From: Adlercreutzia faecimuris
Lineage (GTDB): Bacteria > Actinomycetota > Coriobacteriia > Coriobacteriales > Eggerthellaceae
Direction: 5' to 3'
NCBI RefSeq assembly: GCF_022669055.1
Contig: NZ_JAJMLW010000004.1
Location: 124,001-188,000, forward strand
Length of the DNA: 64,000 bases
A model generated the notes under the pieces. That model ran no database searches, was not told the origin of the DNA, and was given only the letters and a program-made list of their open reading frames with translations. The translations under genes and the position numbers were made by a program. This document shows, in pieces, positions 41,682 through 49,637 of the stretch. Position 1 is the stretch's first letter. Every line of letters begins with the position of its first letter.

Positions 41682-41809
41682 CCCGGAGGACGGGAGGGGC
41701 GGGAGGGGTTCGCGCGCAGTTTCACAGCGACTGGAACAGCCCAGTGGTCTGTTCCACCAAGCGAGGACTGTTTGAGCACGAACTCCTCCCGCCCCTCCCG
41801 CCCTCCGGG
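41682..41809. repeat. 128-bp near-perfect long hairpin after the LytTR gene
   Basis: CCCGGAGG-a-CGGGAGGGGC and GGGAGGGGTTCG (41682-41712) pair with CGAACTCCTCCC and GCCCCTCCCG-c-CCTCCGGG (41779-41809), one mismatch and one G-T in 31. An apical TGGAACAG/CTGTTCCA stem (41732-41739, 41749-41756) sits on top. It starts four bases after the stop. The rest of the spacer to 41988 shows nothing else. Confidence 0.82.
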
Positions 41810-41988
41810 CGCTCGTCGCGTCCGGTCGCCGCCATGCTCCACTCGTGCGCCGCCCTGCTCCTCTCGTGCGGGCGGCGCTCCTCTCGTGCCGATGTCGTTG
41901 CAGGTCACGGGTTTGCCGGGGATCATGGGCGTCGTCAAGTCAGCCGGCGCCGCCCCCAAGGCGCCCCGCACGAGAGAGAAGCATCACC

Positions 41989-42141
41989 ATGGTAACCACC
42001 CACGCCCTGAGCATCCTCATCCTGCTCCTCACGGTCGCCTTCCTCATCCTGCTCGCGTCCCATGTGCACCACGACCTCATGCTGCGGCAGCTCCGCGCGC
42101 GGCTCGACGAGCTCGAGCCCGCTCCCGCGCCCGCCGAGTAG
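41989..42141 (+). CDS. Small single-pass membrane protein (50 residues)
   Basis: A 50-residue protein with one hydrophobic helix (LSILILLLTVAFLILLASHV, residues 7-26), a short amphipathic stretch (DLMLRQLRARLDELE) and a Pro/Ala tail. ATG 41989 follows GAGAGAAG; 12 bases separate its stop from the ABC ATPase gene, so it is probably the first gene of that operon. I do not recognise a family. Accessory or regulatory subunit of the exporter is a guess based only on position. Confidence 0.65.
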   Translation: MVTTHALSILILLLTVAFLILLASHVHHDLMLRQLRARLDELEPAPAPAE

Positions 42142-42153
42142 GGGAGGCGCGCC

Positions 42154-42999
42154 ATGACCGGAGCCATCCTCTCCATGGACGCGGTGAGCCTGTCGTTCAA
42201 GGACAAGCGCGTCCTGGACAACCTCACCTTCTCCATCCCGCGCGGGCAGACCTTCGGGTTCCTCGGACCGTCGGGCGCGGGCAAGACCACCACCATCAAG
42301 CTGCTCACCCGCCAGCTCGCGAAGGACGCCGGGCGCATCAGCCTGCTCGGGCGCCCCATCGAGCGTGCCAGCGCGGCCGACTACGAGCGCATCGGCATCC
42401 TGTCGGACACGAGCGCGCTGTACGACCGCATGTCCATCGCCGACAACCTGCGGTTCTACGCCCGCCTGCGCGGCGTGAGCCACGGCCGCGTGCCCTACCT
42501 GCTCGAGCGCATGGGGCTGACCGACTCGGCCAAGACGCTCATCAAGAACTGCTCGAAGGGCATGCGCCAGCGGGCGGCCCTGGCGGCGTCGCTCGTGCAC
42601 CAGCCCGAGCTGCTGTTCCTCGACGAGCCCACGAGCGGCCTGGACCCGGCGGCCCGCGCCGAGGTGCACAAGATGCTCGGCGAGCTGCGCGACCGCGGCA
42701 CCACGGTGTTCCTCACCACCCACGACATGGCCGAGGCCGAGGCGGTGTGCGACCGGGTGGCCATCCTGAACGACGGCGCCATCGTGGCCTGCGATGACCC
42801 CGAGGAGCTGAAGTTGCGCTATGCTCGCAACCGCGTCGTCATCCGCACGCGCACGCGCGGCACCTTTGAGGTGGCCAAGGACGCGGCCGGCGCCGACCTC
42901 ATCGACGATCTGATGCGCGCCGGCGAGCTGGTGTCCATCCATTCTGACGAGCCCAACCTGGAGGAAGTGTTCCTCGAGGTGACCGGAAGGGAGTTCTAA
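42154..42999 (+). CDS. ABC transporter ATP-binding protein (exporter type)
   Basis: A 281-residue ATPase of the drug/lantibiotic-exporter (CcmA/NatA-like) group. Walker A is GPSGAGKTTT (38-47), the signature is a variant CSKGMRQR, Walker B LLFLDEPTSGLD and the H-loop FLTTHD. The C-terminal 70 residues form the extension typical of ABC-2 systems (NLEEVFLEVTGREF). It is followed after one base by its permease. It hydrolyses ATP to drive export; substrate unknown. Confidence 0.93.
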   Translation: MTGAILSMDAVSLSFKDKRVLDNLTFSIPRGQTFGFLGPSGAGKTTTIKLLTRQLAKDAGRISLLGRPIERASAADYERIGILSDTSALYDRMSIADNLRFYARLRGVSHGRVPYLLERMGLTDSAKTLIKNCSKGMRQRAALAASLVHQPELLFLDEPTSGLDPAARAEVHKMLGELRDRGTTVFLTTHDMAEAEAVCDRVAILNDGAIVACDDPEELKLRYARNRVVIRTRTRGTFEVAKDAAGADLIDDLMRAGELVSIHSDEPNLEEVFLEVTGREF

Positions 43000-43000
43000 C

Positions 43001-43750
43001 ATGGCGGCCTCGCTGCGCAAGCTGGGCGCGCTCCTGGACAAGGACGCGCGTGACCTGCTCAAGAACCCGACGATGGTGGTGGCCGTCATCCTGCCGGCGG
43101 CCATGATCCTGCTGTACCACTTCGTCTACCGCGAGCCGCTCGCCGTCGCCGACGGCGACCCGGCGGTGCGCGTGCTCATCGACGGCCTCTTCCTGGCCAG
43201 CGCGCTGTGCCTGAGCGTGGGGATGGTGGTGTCCATGACGCTGATCTACGGCATCGCCGAGGAGAAGGAGAAGCATACCCTGCGCACCCTCATGTTGGCC
43301 AACGTGAGCGCCGGCCAGGTGGCGCTGGCGAAGGGCATCGTGTGCCTGGCGACGACGCTGGTGGTGGGCGCGCTGTGTTTCGCGCTGACGGGCGTCGGCT
43401 GGGGGATGTTCCCCGCCTTCATCGCGCTGACGGCCCTGGGGGCTGTGCCGGTCATCCTGCTGGGGCTGGTGCTGGGGCTCGCCTCGCGCGACCAGATGAC
43501 GGCCGGCCTGTACGGCACGCCCATCCTGCTGCTGTGCCTGGTGCCGATGTTCGCGCCCATCGCCCCGGAGGCCGAGGCCGTGGCGGCCTACACGCCGCTC
43601 GGCGGGGTGTGCGAGCTGCTGCGCCTTCTGCTGGAGGGCAGCCTGACGCCGGAGGCGGCCGCCCTGCCGCTGGCCGTGACGGCCGCCTGGATAGCCGTGG
43701 GCGCCGTGGCGTTCAAGCTCCTCTACCGCAGGCTCGCGCAGGACAACTAG
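43001..43750 (+). CDS. ABC-2-type permease
   Basis: A 249-residue membrane protein with six hydrophobic segments. The cytoplasmic loop after the second helix, EEKEKHTLRTLMLANVSAG, is the ABC-2 hallmark (E-K-E-x-x-T...L). It starts one base after the ATPase stop and is its partner. The first 20 residues are cytosolic and basic. It is only distantly similar to the permease at 39768. Confidence 0.9.
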   Translation: MAASLRKLGALLDKDARDLLKNPTMVVAVILPAAMILLYHFVYREPLAVADGDPAVRVLIDGLFLASALCLSVGMVVSMTLIYGIAEEKEKHTLRTLMLANVSAGQVALAKGIVCLATTLVVGALCFALTGVGWGMFPAFIALTALGAVPVILLGLVLGLASRDQMTAGLYGTPILLLCLVPMFAPIAPEAEAVAAYTPLGGVCELLRLLLEGSLTPEAAALPLAVTAAWIAVGAVAFKLLYRRLAQDN

Positions 43751-43794
43751 CGCGGCCGGCGCGCCGCTCGCCTGGGGCGCCGGCGGGGCGTTCC

Positions 43795-43823
43795 TTGTGC
43801 GGGCGAGTGGTTCGCGGTATCAT
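43795..43823 (+). promoter_or_regulatory. Promoter of the 38-residue membrane protein gene
   Basis: TTGTGC (43795-43800) and TATCAT (43818-43823) with 17 bases between, 62 bases before the ATG at 43885. Confidence 0.6.
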
Positions 43824-43884
43824 GATCGGACTGTTATCCGCGATTCCCGGCGCCCCGGCGCCTTCCGAGACAAGGGGTATCCCC

Positions 43885-44001
43885 ATGGATCTGTTCGGCT
43901 TCACCGTTCCCATGTCGGCGATCTGGATCATCGTCGCCATCATCGTGCTCGTCATCGTGGCGTTCATCGCCAAGGGCTTCATCGACGAGATGAAGAAGTA
44001 G
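43885..44001 (+). CDS. Small single-pass membrane protein (38 residues)
   Basis: A 38-residue protein: MDLFGFTVPMSA, a very hydrophobic helix (IWIIVAIIVLVIVAFIAKGF), and DEMKK. It has its own promoter (43795), AAGGGG seven bases before the ATG, and a terminator after it, so it is a monocistronic gene and not a chance frame. Resembles bacterial one-helix regulators of membrane complexes in size only; no family recognised. Confidence 0.7.
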   Translation: MDLFGFTVPMSAIWIIVAIIVLVIVAFIAKGFIDEMKK

Positions 44002-44076
44002 CATCGCCGACGCGGGCCCGCGGCGCCTGGCGCGCCCTGCCGCCCGATGGTGAAAATTGCGTAAACCACGCACTTC

Positions 44077-44100
44077 ACGCCCCCGTCATCGGGGGCGTTC
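44077..44100 (+). terminator. Terminator after the 38-residue protein gene
   Basis: ACGCCCCCG (44077-44085) pairs with CGGGGGCGT (44090-44098), loop TCAT, then TCCCTATT. TATTAT at 44103 may be the -10 box of the sortase transcript. Confidence 0.7.
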
Positions 44101-44202
44101 CCTATTATGGTGGGGTGTTAGCAAGGCAGGCGGCGGCGCGGGGGAGCGCGGCCGCGAGGCGGGCCCGGCGAGAGGGGGCCCGCGGAGGGAAAGGACGGTG
44201 CC

Positions 44203-45141
44203 GTGGCAAGAGGTCACCGCAACGACGCAGCGCTCGACGATGTGTCCCGCGAGGCCACCAAGGCTCGCGCCCGGCAGAGGCGCCGCGGCCCCTGGCGCGT
44301 GGTGTTCTGGCTGGCGCTGGTGGTGCTCGTCGGGTCGCTCAGCGTGCTCGGCTACCTCATCTACACCTACTGGAACGGGCAGCGGGCCTACGACGACATC
44401 GTCGAGGTGGCCTTCGAGGAGCCGGCCGACCCGCGGGCGGCCACCCTGGCCGACTTCCAGGTGGACTGGGACGCCCTGCGCGCCATCAACCCCGAGGTCG
44501 TGGCCTGGGTCTACATCCCCGGCACGCCCATCAACTACCCCGTGGCCCACAAGCCCGGCGACGACCAGTACTACCTCAAGCACAACTTCGCCAACTCCAC
44601 CACCGGCGAGTTCGGCGCGGAATACGGCTGCGTGATGCTGTCGGGCGAGAACAACGGCGACTTCACCGACGAGGTCAACATCATCTACGGGCACAACATG
44701 CGCAACGGCTCGATGTTCGCCTTCTTCAACCAGATGAAGGACAACGAGGTGTTCAACGAGCACCGCACCGTGTACCTGCTGACGCCCGAGGGCAACTACC
44801 TGCTCAAGTCGTTCGCGCTCGACCACGTGCCCGGCTCGAGCACCGACATCGTCATCCCCAACTTCGAGACCCCCGAGGAGCTGACGGCCTACGTCCAGGA
44901 CCGCATCGCGCAGTCCATCGTGACGCCCCTCCCGCCGGCGCCGGCCGCGGCCGACATCACCAAGGTCTTCGCCTTCAGCACCTGCGACGGGGCCAACAAC
45001 AAGAACCGCTACATCACCTTCTGCTACGTCGACGAGTTCCTGCCGCTGTCGGTGGCCCAGGCGGCGCCCGGGTTCGCCCCCGAGGTGAGCGGCGACGACG
45101 TGGCCGCCGCCAACGACGCCTCGGCGGAGCGCGTGTCGTGA
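44203..45141 (+). CDS. srtB: Class B-like sortase
   Basis: A 312-residue membrane-anchored transpeptidase. The N-terminus is basic, with one membrane helix (WRVVFWLALVVLVGSLSVLG, 31-50). Catalytic residues: His164 in YGHNM, Cys261 in FSTCDG, Arg269 in NKNRYITF. The NINYPV-like PINYPVAHKPGDDQYYLKHN segment and the HNM context are characteristic of class B enzymes. Sortases cut an LPxTG-type motif and link the protein to the wall; the only substrate-like protein in the window is at 10765 (LAKTG). GTG 44203 has AAAGGA upstream. The last codon overlaps the purF start (GTGA), so a surface enzyme is translationally coupled to purine synthesis. Confidence 0.92.
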   Translation: MARGHRNDAALDDVSREATKARARQRRRGPWRVVFWLALVVLVGSLSVLGYLIYTYWNGQRAYDDIVEVAFEEPADPRAATLADFQVDWDALRAINPEVVAWVYIPGTPINYPVAHKPGDDQYYLKHNFANSTTGEFGAEYGCVMLSGENNGDFTDEVNIIYGHNMRNGSMFAFFNQMKDNEVFNEHRTVYLLTPEGNYLLKSFALDHVPGSSTDIVIPNFETPEELTAYVQDRIAQSIVTPLPPAPAAADITKVFAFSTCDGANNKNRYITFCYVDEFLPLSVAQAAPGFAPEVSGDDVAAANDASAERVS

Positions 45142-46619
45142 GCGACGTCTGGGAGGGCATGGGCGCGCCCGAGTGCCTGGAGGAGGAATGCGGCGTCTTC
45201 GGCGTCTTCGCCCCCGGCGAGGACGTGGCCCGCATGACCTGCTTCGGCCTGCAGGCGCTGCAGCACCGCGGGCAGGAAAGCGCCGGCATCGCCGTGGGCG
45301 ACGGCGAGACCGTCGTGGTGGCCAAGGACCTGGGCCTGGTCACGCAGGTCTTCGACGAGGCCGCCCTGGCGGCGCTGCCCGGCGAGGTGGCCGTCGGCCA
45401 CGTGCGCTACTCCACGAGCGGCGGATCGGCGTCCTGGGAGGCCGCGCAGCCGCACATCTCGGCCATCGACGACGTGCTCATCGCGCTGGCCCACAACGGG
45501 ACGCTGGTCAACACCAACGCCATCCGCGCCCAGCTGGTGGGGGAGGGCGTGCCGTTCCGGTCGGCCACCGACAGCGAGGTGGCCGCCAAGGCCATCGGCT
45601 ACGCGACGCGCCAGACCCACCACCTGCGCGAGGGCATCCGCTACGCCATGGAGACGCTCGAGGGCGCCTACGCCATGGTGCTGGCCAGCCCCGACTCGCT
45701 CTACGCCTTCCGCGACCCCCACGGCATCCGCCCGCTGTGCCTGGGCGAGCTGCCCGACGGCCGCGGCTGGGTGGTGTCGTCGGAGACGTGCGGGCTCGAC
45801 ATCGTCGGCGCCCGCTACGCGCGCGACGTGGCCCCCGGCGAGGTGGTGCGCATCAACGCCGACGGCATCACCTCCGAGCAGGCGGTGCCCGCGCGCGAGC
45901 CGGCGGCCTGCATCTTCGAGTACGTCTACTTCGCGCGGCCCGATTCCATCATCGACGGCCAGAGCGTCTACCAGGCGCGCCGGTCGATGGGCCGCATCCT
46001 CGCCCGCGAGGCGCCTGTCGAGGCCGACCTGGTGCTCGGCGTGCCCGACTCGGGTGTGCCGGCGGCGCTCGGCTACGCGACCGAGAGCGGCATCGCCTTC
46101 ACCGACGGCATCGTGAAGAACCGCTATGTGGGTCGCACCTTCATCCAGCCCACCCAGGAGATGCGCCAGCTGGGCATCCGGCTCAAGCTCAACCCGCTGC
46201 CCGAGGTGATCGCCGGCCGGCGGCTGGTGGTGATCGACGACTCCATCGTGCGCGGCAACACGTCGCGCAAGCTCGTGTCAATGCTGCGCGACGCGGGCGC
46301 GGCCGAGGTGCACCTGCGCATCGTGAGCCCCGAGGTGACGTGGCCGTGCTTCTACGGCATCGACACCGACACGCGCGACCAGCTCATCGCGGCGAACATG
46401 ACGCTTGACGAGATGAACGCGTGGATCGGCTCGGACTCGCTGGCGTTCATCAGCCTGGAGGGCCTGCGCGAGGCCGTGGCCGACGTGCGCCACCCGGGCT
46501 TCTGCGAGGCGTGCTTCACCGGCGACTACCCCGTGGCCATCCCGGCCGCGGTGGCCAAGAGGAGCTTCCTCACGCGCAGGGAGCAGGAGGCGGGCGCCGC
46601 CGAGGCGCGCCGCGGGTAA
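45138..46619 (+). CDS. purF: Amidophosphoribosyltransferase
   Basis: A 493-residue enzyme forming phosphoribosylamine from PRPP and glutamine, first step of purine synthesis. The N-terminal glutaminase nucleophile is Cys18 (EEECGVFGVFA) after a short propeptide; ALQHRGQESAGIA follows. The PRPP loop is VVIDDSIVRGNTS. Cysteines in the C-terminal FCEACFTGDYP fit the Fe-S, Bacillus-type enzyme. I use GTG 45138, overlapping the sortase stop, with GGAG upstream; ATG 45159 is an alternative giving a propeptide shorter by seven. purM follows after 60 bases. Confidence 0.96.
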   Translation: MSDVWEGMGAPECLEEECGVFGVFAPGEDVARMTCFGLQALQHRGQESAGIAVGDGETVVVAKDLGLVTQVFDEAALAALPGEVAVGHVRYSTSGGSASWEAAQPHISAIDDVLIALAHNGTLVNTNAIRAQLVGEGVPFRSATDSEVAAKAIGYATRQTHHLREGIRYAMETLEGAYAMVLASPDSLYAFRDPHGIRPLCLGELPDGRGWVVSSETCGLDIVGARYARDVAPGEVVRINADGITSEQAVPAREPAACIFEYVYFARPDSIIDGQSVYQARRSMGRILAREAPVEADLVLGVPDSGVPAALGYATESGIAFTDGIVKNRYVGRTFIQPTQEMRQLGIRLKLNPLPEVIAGRRLVVIDDSIVRGNTSRKLVSMLRDAGAAEVHLRIVSPEVTWPCFYGIDTDTRDQLIAANMTLDEMNAWIGSDSLAFISLEGLREAVADVRHPGFCEACFTGDYPVAIPAAVAKRSFLTRREQEAGAAEARRG

Positions 46620-46679
46620 CGACGAGGCGAGGCCGCCGCGCGCGGCCCGGGGAAGAACTGACAGGGAAGGGAAGATACG

Positions 46680-47756
46680 ATGGCTGACGAGCAGGTAACC
46701 TACGCCCAGGCCGGCGTGGACATCGAGGAGGGCGCCCGCGCGGTGGACGCCATCAAGGGCGTGGTGCACAGCACCTACCGCCCCGAGGTCGTGGGCGACA
46801 TCGGCGGCTTCGGCGGGCTGTTCTCGCTGGCCGCGGCCAAGGAGATGGACGACCCGCTGCTGGTGAGCGGCACCGACGGCGTGGGCACCAAGCTCAAGCT
46901 GGCCCAGCTGGTGGGCAAGCACGACACCGTGGGCATCGACCTGGTGGCCATGTGCGCCAACGACATCCTGGCCACGGGCGCCGAGCCGCTGTTCTTCCTG
47001 GACTACGTGGCCGTGGGCAAGCTGGACGCCGAGGCCATGGCGAAGATCGTCGGCGGCATCGGCGAGGGCTGCCGCCAGGCCGGCTGCGCGCTCATCGGCG
47101 GCGAGATGGCCGAGCACCCCGGCGTGATGGACCCGGACGACTACGACCTGTCCGGCTTCTGCGTGGGCCTGGTCGACCGTCCGAAGATGCTCGACCCCCA
47201 GGCGGTGCGCGAGGGCGACGTGCTGGTGGGCCTGGCCTCGAGCGGGCTGCACTCCAACGGCTACTCGCTGGCGCGCAAGGTGTGTGTCGAGGGGCTCACG
47301 GCCGAGGAGGCCCAGGCGCCCGTCGAGGCGCTCGGCGGCCAGTCGGTGGCTGACGCGCTGCTCACGCCGACTCGCATCTACGTGAAGCCGGTGCGCGCCG
47401 TGATGGAGGGCTGCCCGGGCGCCGTGCGGGCGCTCGCCCACATCACCGGCGGCGGCATCACCGAGAACCTCAACCGCGCGCTGCCCGCCGGCTGCGACGC
47501 GGTGGTGGAGCTGGGCACCTGGCCCGTGCCGCCCGTGGTGCGCTACGTCTGCGACGCCGCGCACCTCGCCGAGGACGAGGCGCTCAAGACCTTCAACATG
47601 GGCCTGGGCCTGGTGCTCATCGTCGACCCGGAGCGCGTCGACGAGGTGTGCGCCGCGCTGGCCGCCGCCGGCGAGGCGCCCCGGCGCGTGGGCCGCGTGA
47701 CCGCCGGCACCGGCGTGGTGCGCTACGAGAACGAGGGGAGCCTCTATGGCGCCTAG
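46680..47756 (+). CDS. purM: Phosphoribosylformylglycinamidine cyclo-ligase (AIR synthetase)
   Basis: A 358-residue ATP-dependent enzyme closing FGAM to AIR, the fifth purine step. The signatures YAQAGVDIEEG, VSGTDGVGTKLKLA, DLVAMCANDILATGAEPLFF and ITGGGITENLNRALP are all present. ATG 46680 has AAGGGAAG upstream. The stop overlaps purN by 11 bases. Confidence 0.97.
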   Translation: MADEQVTYAQAGVDIEEGARAVDAIKGVVHSTYRPEVVGDIGGFGGLFSLAAAKEMDDPLLVSGTDGVGTKLKLAQLVGKHDTVGIDLVAMCANDILATGAEPLFFLDYVAVGKLDAEAMAKIVGGIGEGCRQAGCALIGGEMAEHPGVMDPDDYDLSGFCVGLVDRPKMLDPQAVREGDVLVGLASSGLHSNGYSLARKVCVEGLTAEEAQAPVEALGGQSVADALLTPTRIYVKPVRAVMEGCPGAVRALAHITGGGITENLNRALPAGCDAVVELGTWPVPPVVRYVCDAAHLAEDEALKTFNMGLGLVLIVDPERVDEVCAALAAAGEAPRRVGRVTAGTGVVRYENEGSLYGA

Positions 47757-48360
47757 CTTGAGGATCGGCGTGCTGCTGTCGGGCAGCGGCACCAACCTGC
47801 AGGCCATCATCGACGCGGTGGCCGACGGGCTGCCGGTGGAGGTGGCGCACGTCGTGTCGTCGCGGCCCGATGCCTACGGCATCGAGCGCGCGCGGGCGGC
47901 GGGCATCCCCGTGACGGTGCTCAACCGCGAGGTGTACGCCGACGCGCAGGCCGCCGACGCGCTCATCGCGCGCACCCTGCGCGACGCCGGCGCCGAGTAC
48001 GTCGTCATGGCCGGCTACATGCGCAAGCTCACGCCGGTGATGCTCGACGCCTTCCCCGACCGCGTGCTCAACCTGCACCCGGCGCTGCTGCCCTCGTTCA
48101 AGGGGGCCCACGCCATCGCGGACGCCTTCGATGCCGGCGTGAAGGTGACGGGCGTCACCGTGCACCTGGCCAACGAGGACTACGACAAGGGGCCCATCGT
48201 GGCCCAGGAGCCGGTGCGGGTCCAGGAGGGCTGGTCGCTCGACGACCTGGAGGCCGCCATCCACGAGGTGGAGCACCGCCTGTACCCGGCCGTCCTGCGC
48301 GTTATCGCCGAGGGGCGCCTCGAGCTCGGCGCCGATCGCAAGGTGCGCATCGCGGAATAG
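47746..48360 (+). CDS. purN: Phosphoribosylglycinamide formyltransferase
   Basis: A 204-residue enzyme transferring formyl from 10-formyltetrahydrofolate to GAR. LSGSGTNLQAIID binds the phosphate; the catalytic Asn/His/Asp are in VLNLHPALLPSFKGAHAI and VHLANEDYDKGPIV. Overlaps purM by 11 bases and ends the operon at a terminator. Confidence 0.96.
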   Translation: MAPSLRIGVLLSGSGTNLQAIIDAVADGLPVEVAHVVSSRPDAYGIERARAAGIPVTVLNREVYADAQAADALIARTLRDAGAEYVVMAGYMRKLTPVMLDAFPDRVLNLHPALLPSFKGAHAIADAFDAGVKVTGVTVHLANEDYDKGPIVAQEPVRVQEGWSLDDLEAAIHEVEHRLYPAVLRVIAEGRLELGADRKVRIAE

Positions 48361-48398
48361 CGCGAGGTGTGGGGCGGCGCGCCCATCCCGCGCTCACC

Positions 48399-48436
48399 GA
48401 GGGGCCGCCTTCGCCGAGGCGGCCCCTCTCCTTTTG
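48399..48436 (+). terminator. purFMN terminator
   Basis: GAGGGGCCGCCT (48399-48410) pairs with AGGCGGCCCCTC (48417-48428), loop TCGCCG, then TCCTTTTG. Confidence 0.87.
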
Positions 48437-48463
48437 TTGCCGCCTTGTTTATTCTCGATAGAC

Positions 48464-48469
48464 TATAAT
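48464..48469 (+). promoter_or_regulatory. -10 box (TATAAT) of the XdhC-family gene
   Basis: Perfect TATAAT 52 bases before the ATG. TTGCCG (48437) is 21 bases upstream and TTGTTT (48445) 13 bases, neither ideal as -35. Confidence 0.55.
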
Positions 48470-48520
48470 TGATGATGGAGAATTCCCCAGAGGCGCCGCG
48501 GCGCCGGAAGGAGGCGGGCC

Positions 48521-49510
48521 ATGGAGCGGGCCACCCTGGAGCGCATCATCGACGACCTGGAGGCCGGGCGCACGCCGGCGCTGGCGACGGGGGACTTCCC
48601 CGCCTTCTCGGCCGAGGCCGCGGCGGGCAACCCGCACGTGGGCCCCGAGGCGCTCGACGCCATCGCGGCCAGCCTGACGGCGGCCGACATCCCCACCTTC
48701 CAGCGGGCGCTGCGGGCGCTGGACGAGGGCGACCTGGCGTGGCTCGGGTTCAAGGTGGTGTTCGACCCCGCGGCAGCCGTGGGCAACGTCGACAACGAGG
48801 TGACCAAGAAGTACGGCGAGCAGGGCTCGGCCGACGGCGAGCCACTCGTGTTCTTCTGCAATGACGCCAAGGAGATCGTCGCCGCGCGCGAGCCGTCGCC
48901 CCGCGACGTGTTCCAGATGAAGGACGTCACCCGCGGGCCGTCCATGCACAACGAGCAGTTCGATGGGCTCACCTGGGTGAGCGTGCCCCTGTTCGACCAG
49001 GTGCGCGTCGTGCTGCTGGGCGCGTCGGATGCCGCGGCCGAGGTGGCGGCGCTCGCCGACCACGTGGGCTTCGTCGTGACGGCCGTCGACTACGACCCCG
49101 CCTACCTCAACGAGGACCGCTTCCCCGCGGCCGAGCGCGTCCTGCTCCACGGCGGCAACTTCGACGAGCTGGCCAACTTGCCCGGGCATCCCGGCGACTA
49201 CGTGTGCGTGCTCACGCGCGGGCACATGTTCGACCCCGAGGCCTGCGTGTGGGCCGTCCAGAACGGCGCGCACTACATCGGGATGATGGGTTGCGCGGGT
49301 AAGAACTCCACGGTGCATGACCTGGTCATCGACGCGGGGCTCACCGAGGCGGACTGGGATCGCATCAAGCGCCCCATCGGCTTGAAGTTCGGCGCCAAGA
49401 CCCCCGCCGAGCTGGCCATCGCCATCGTCGCCGAGCTGGTGGACGTCCGCTACCGCGCCCGCTACGGCGAGGAGGCCCGCGCCCGCCATGAGGCCAGCCT
49501 GGGCCGCTAA
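48521..49510 (+). CDS. XdhC/CoxI-family molybdenum-enzyme maturation protein
   Basis: A 329-residue member of the XdhC/CoxI family. These proteins bind molybdenum cofactor, help sulfurate it and insert it into xanthine-dehydrogenase-type enzymes. The C-terminal Rossmann-like half is clear: VRVVLLGASDAAAEVAALAD (about 166-185), DYVCVLTRGHMFDPEACVWA, ALxxGAxYIGMMG-type YIGMMGCAGK, and PIGLKFGAKTPAELAIAIVA. The N-terminal half is less conserved. It has a very good ribosome site (GGAAGGAGG, spacing six) and stands alone; no xanthine-dehydrogenase-type enzyme is in the window, only DMSO-reductase-type ones. Confidence 0.85.
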   Translation: MERATLERIIDDLEAGRTPALATGDFPAFSAEAAAGNPHVGPEALDAIAASLTAADIPTFQRALRALDEGDLAWLGFKVVFDPAAAVGNVDNEVTKKYGEQGSADGEPLVFFCNDAKEIVAAREPSPRDVFQMKDVTRGPSMHNEQFDGLTWVSVPLFDQVRVVLLGASDAAAEVAALADHVGFVVTAVDYDPAYLNEDRFPAAERVLLHGGNFDELANLPGHPGDYVCVLTRGHMFDPEACVWAVQNGAHYIGMMGCAGKNSTVHDLVIDAGLTEADWDRIKRPIGLKFGAKTPAELAIAIVAELVDVRYRARYGEEARARHEASLGR

Positions 49511-49524
49511 GCCGCCTGTCACGC

Positions 49525-49554
49525 CAGGGCCCCAGCCGGACGGCCGGGGCCCTG
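49525..49554. terminator. Bidirectional hairpin between convergent genes
   Basis: CAGGGCCCC (49525-49533) pairs with GGGGCCCTG (49546-49554). No T-run. Confidence 0.5.
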
Positions 49555-49637
49555 CTACGCGGCGCGGTGCCAGCGGCACGTCGTGGGCTCGACGGCGCCG
49601 CTCGTGACGGCGCTGTCGAGCGATTGCGAGCGCGGCG

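Noticed and set aside
44101-44202. Possible purine riboswitch ahead of the sortase-purF transcript
   Set aside because: The leader is short and GC-rich and shows none of the conserved purine-aptamer junction sequences; only a TATTAT box is plausible.
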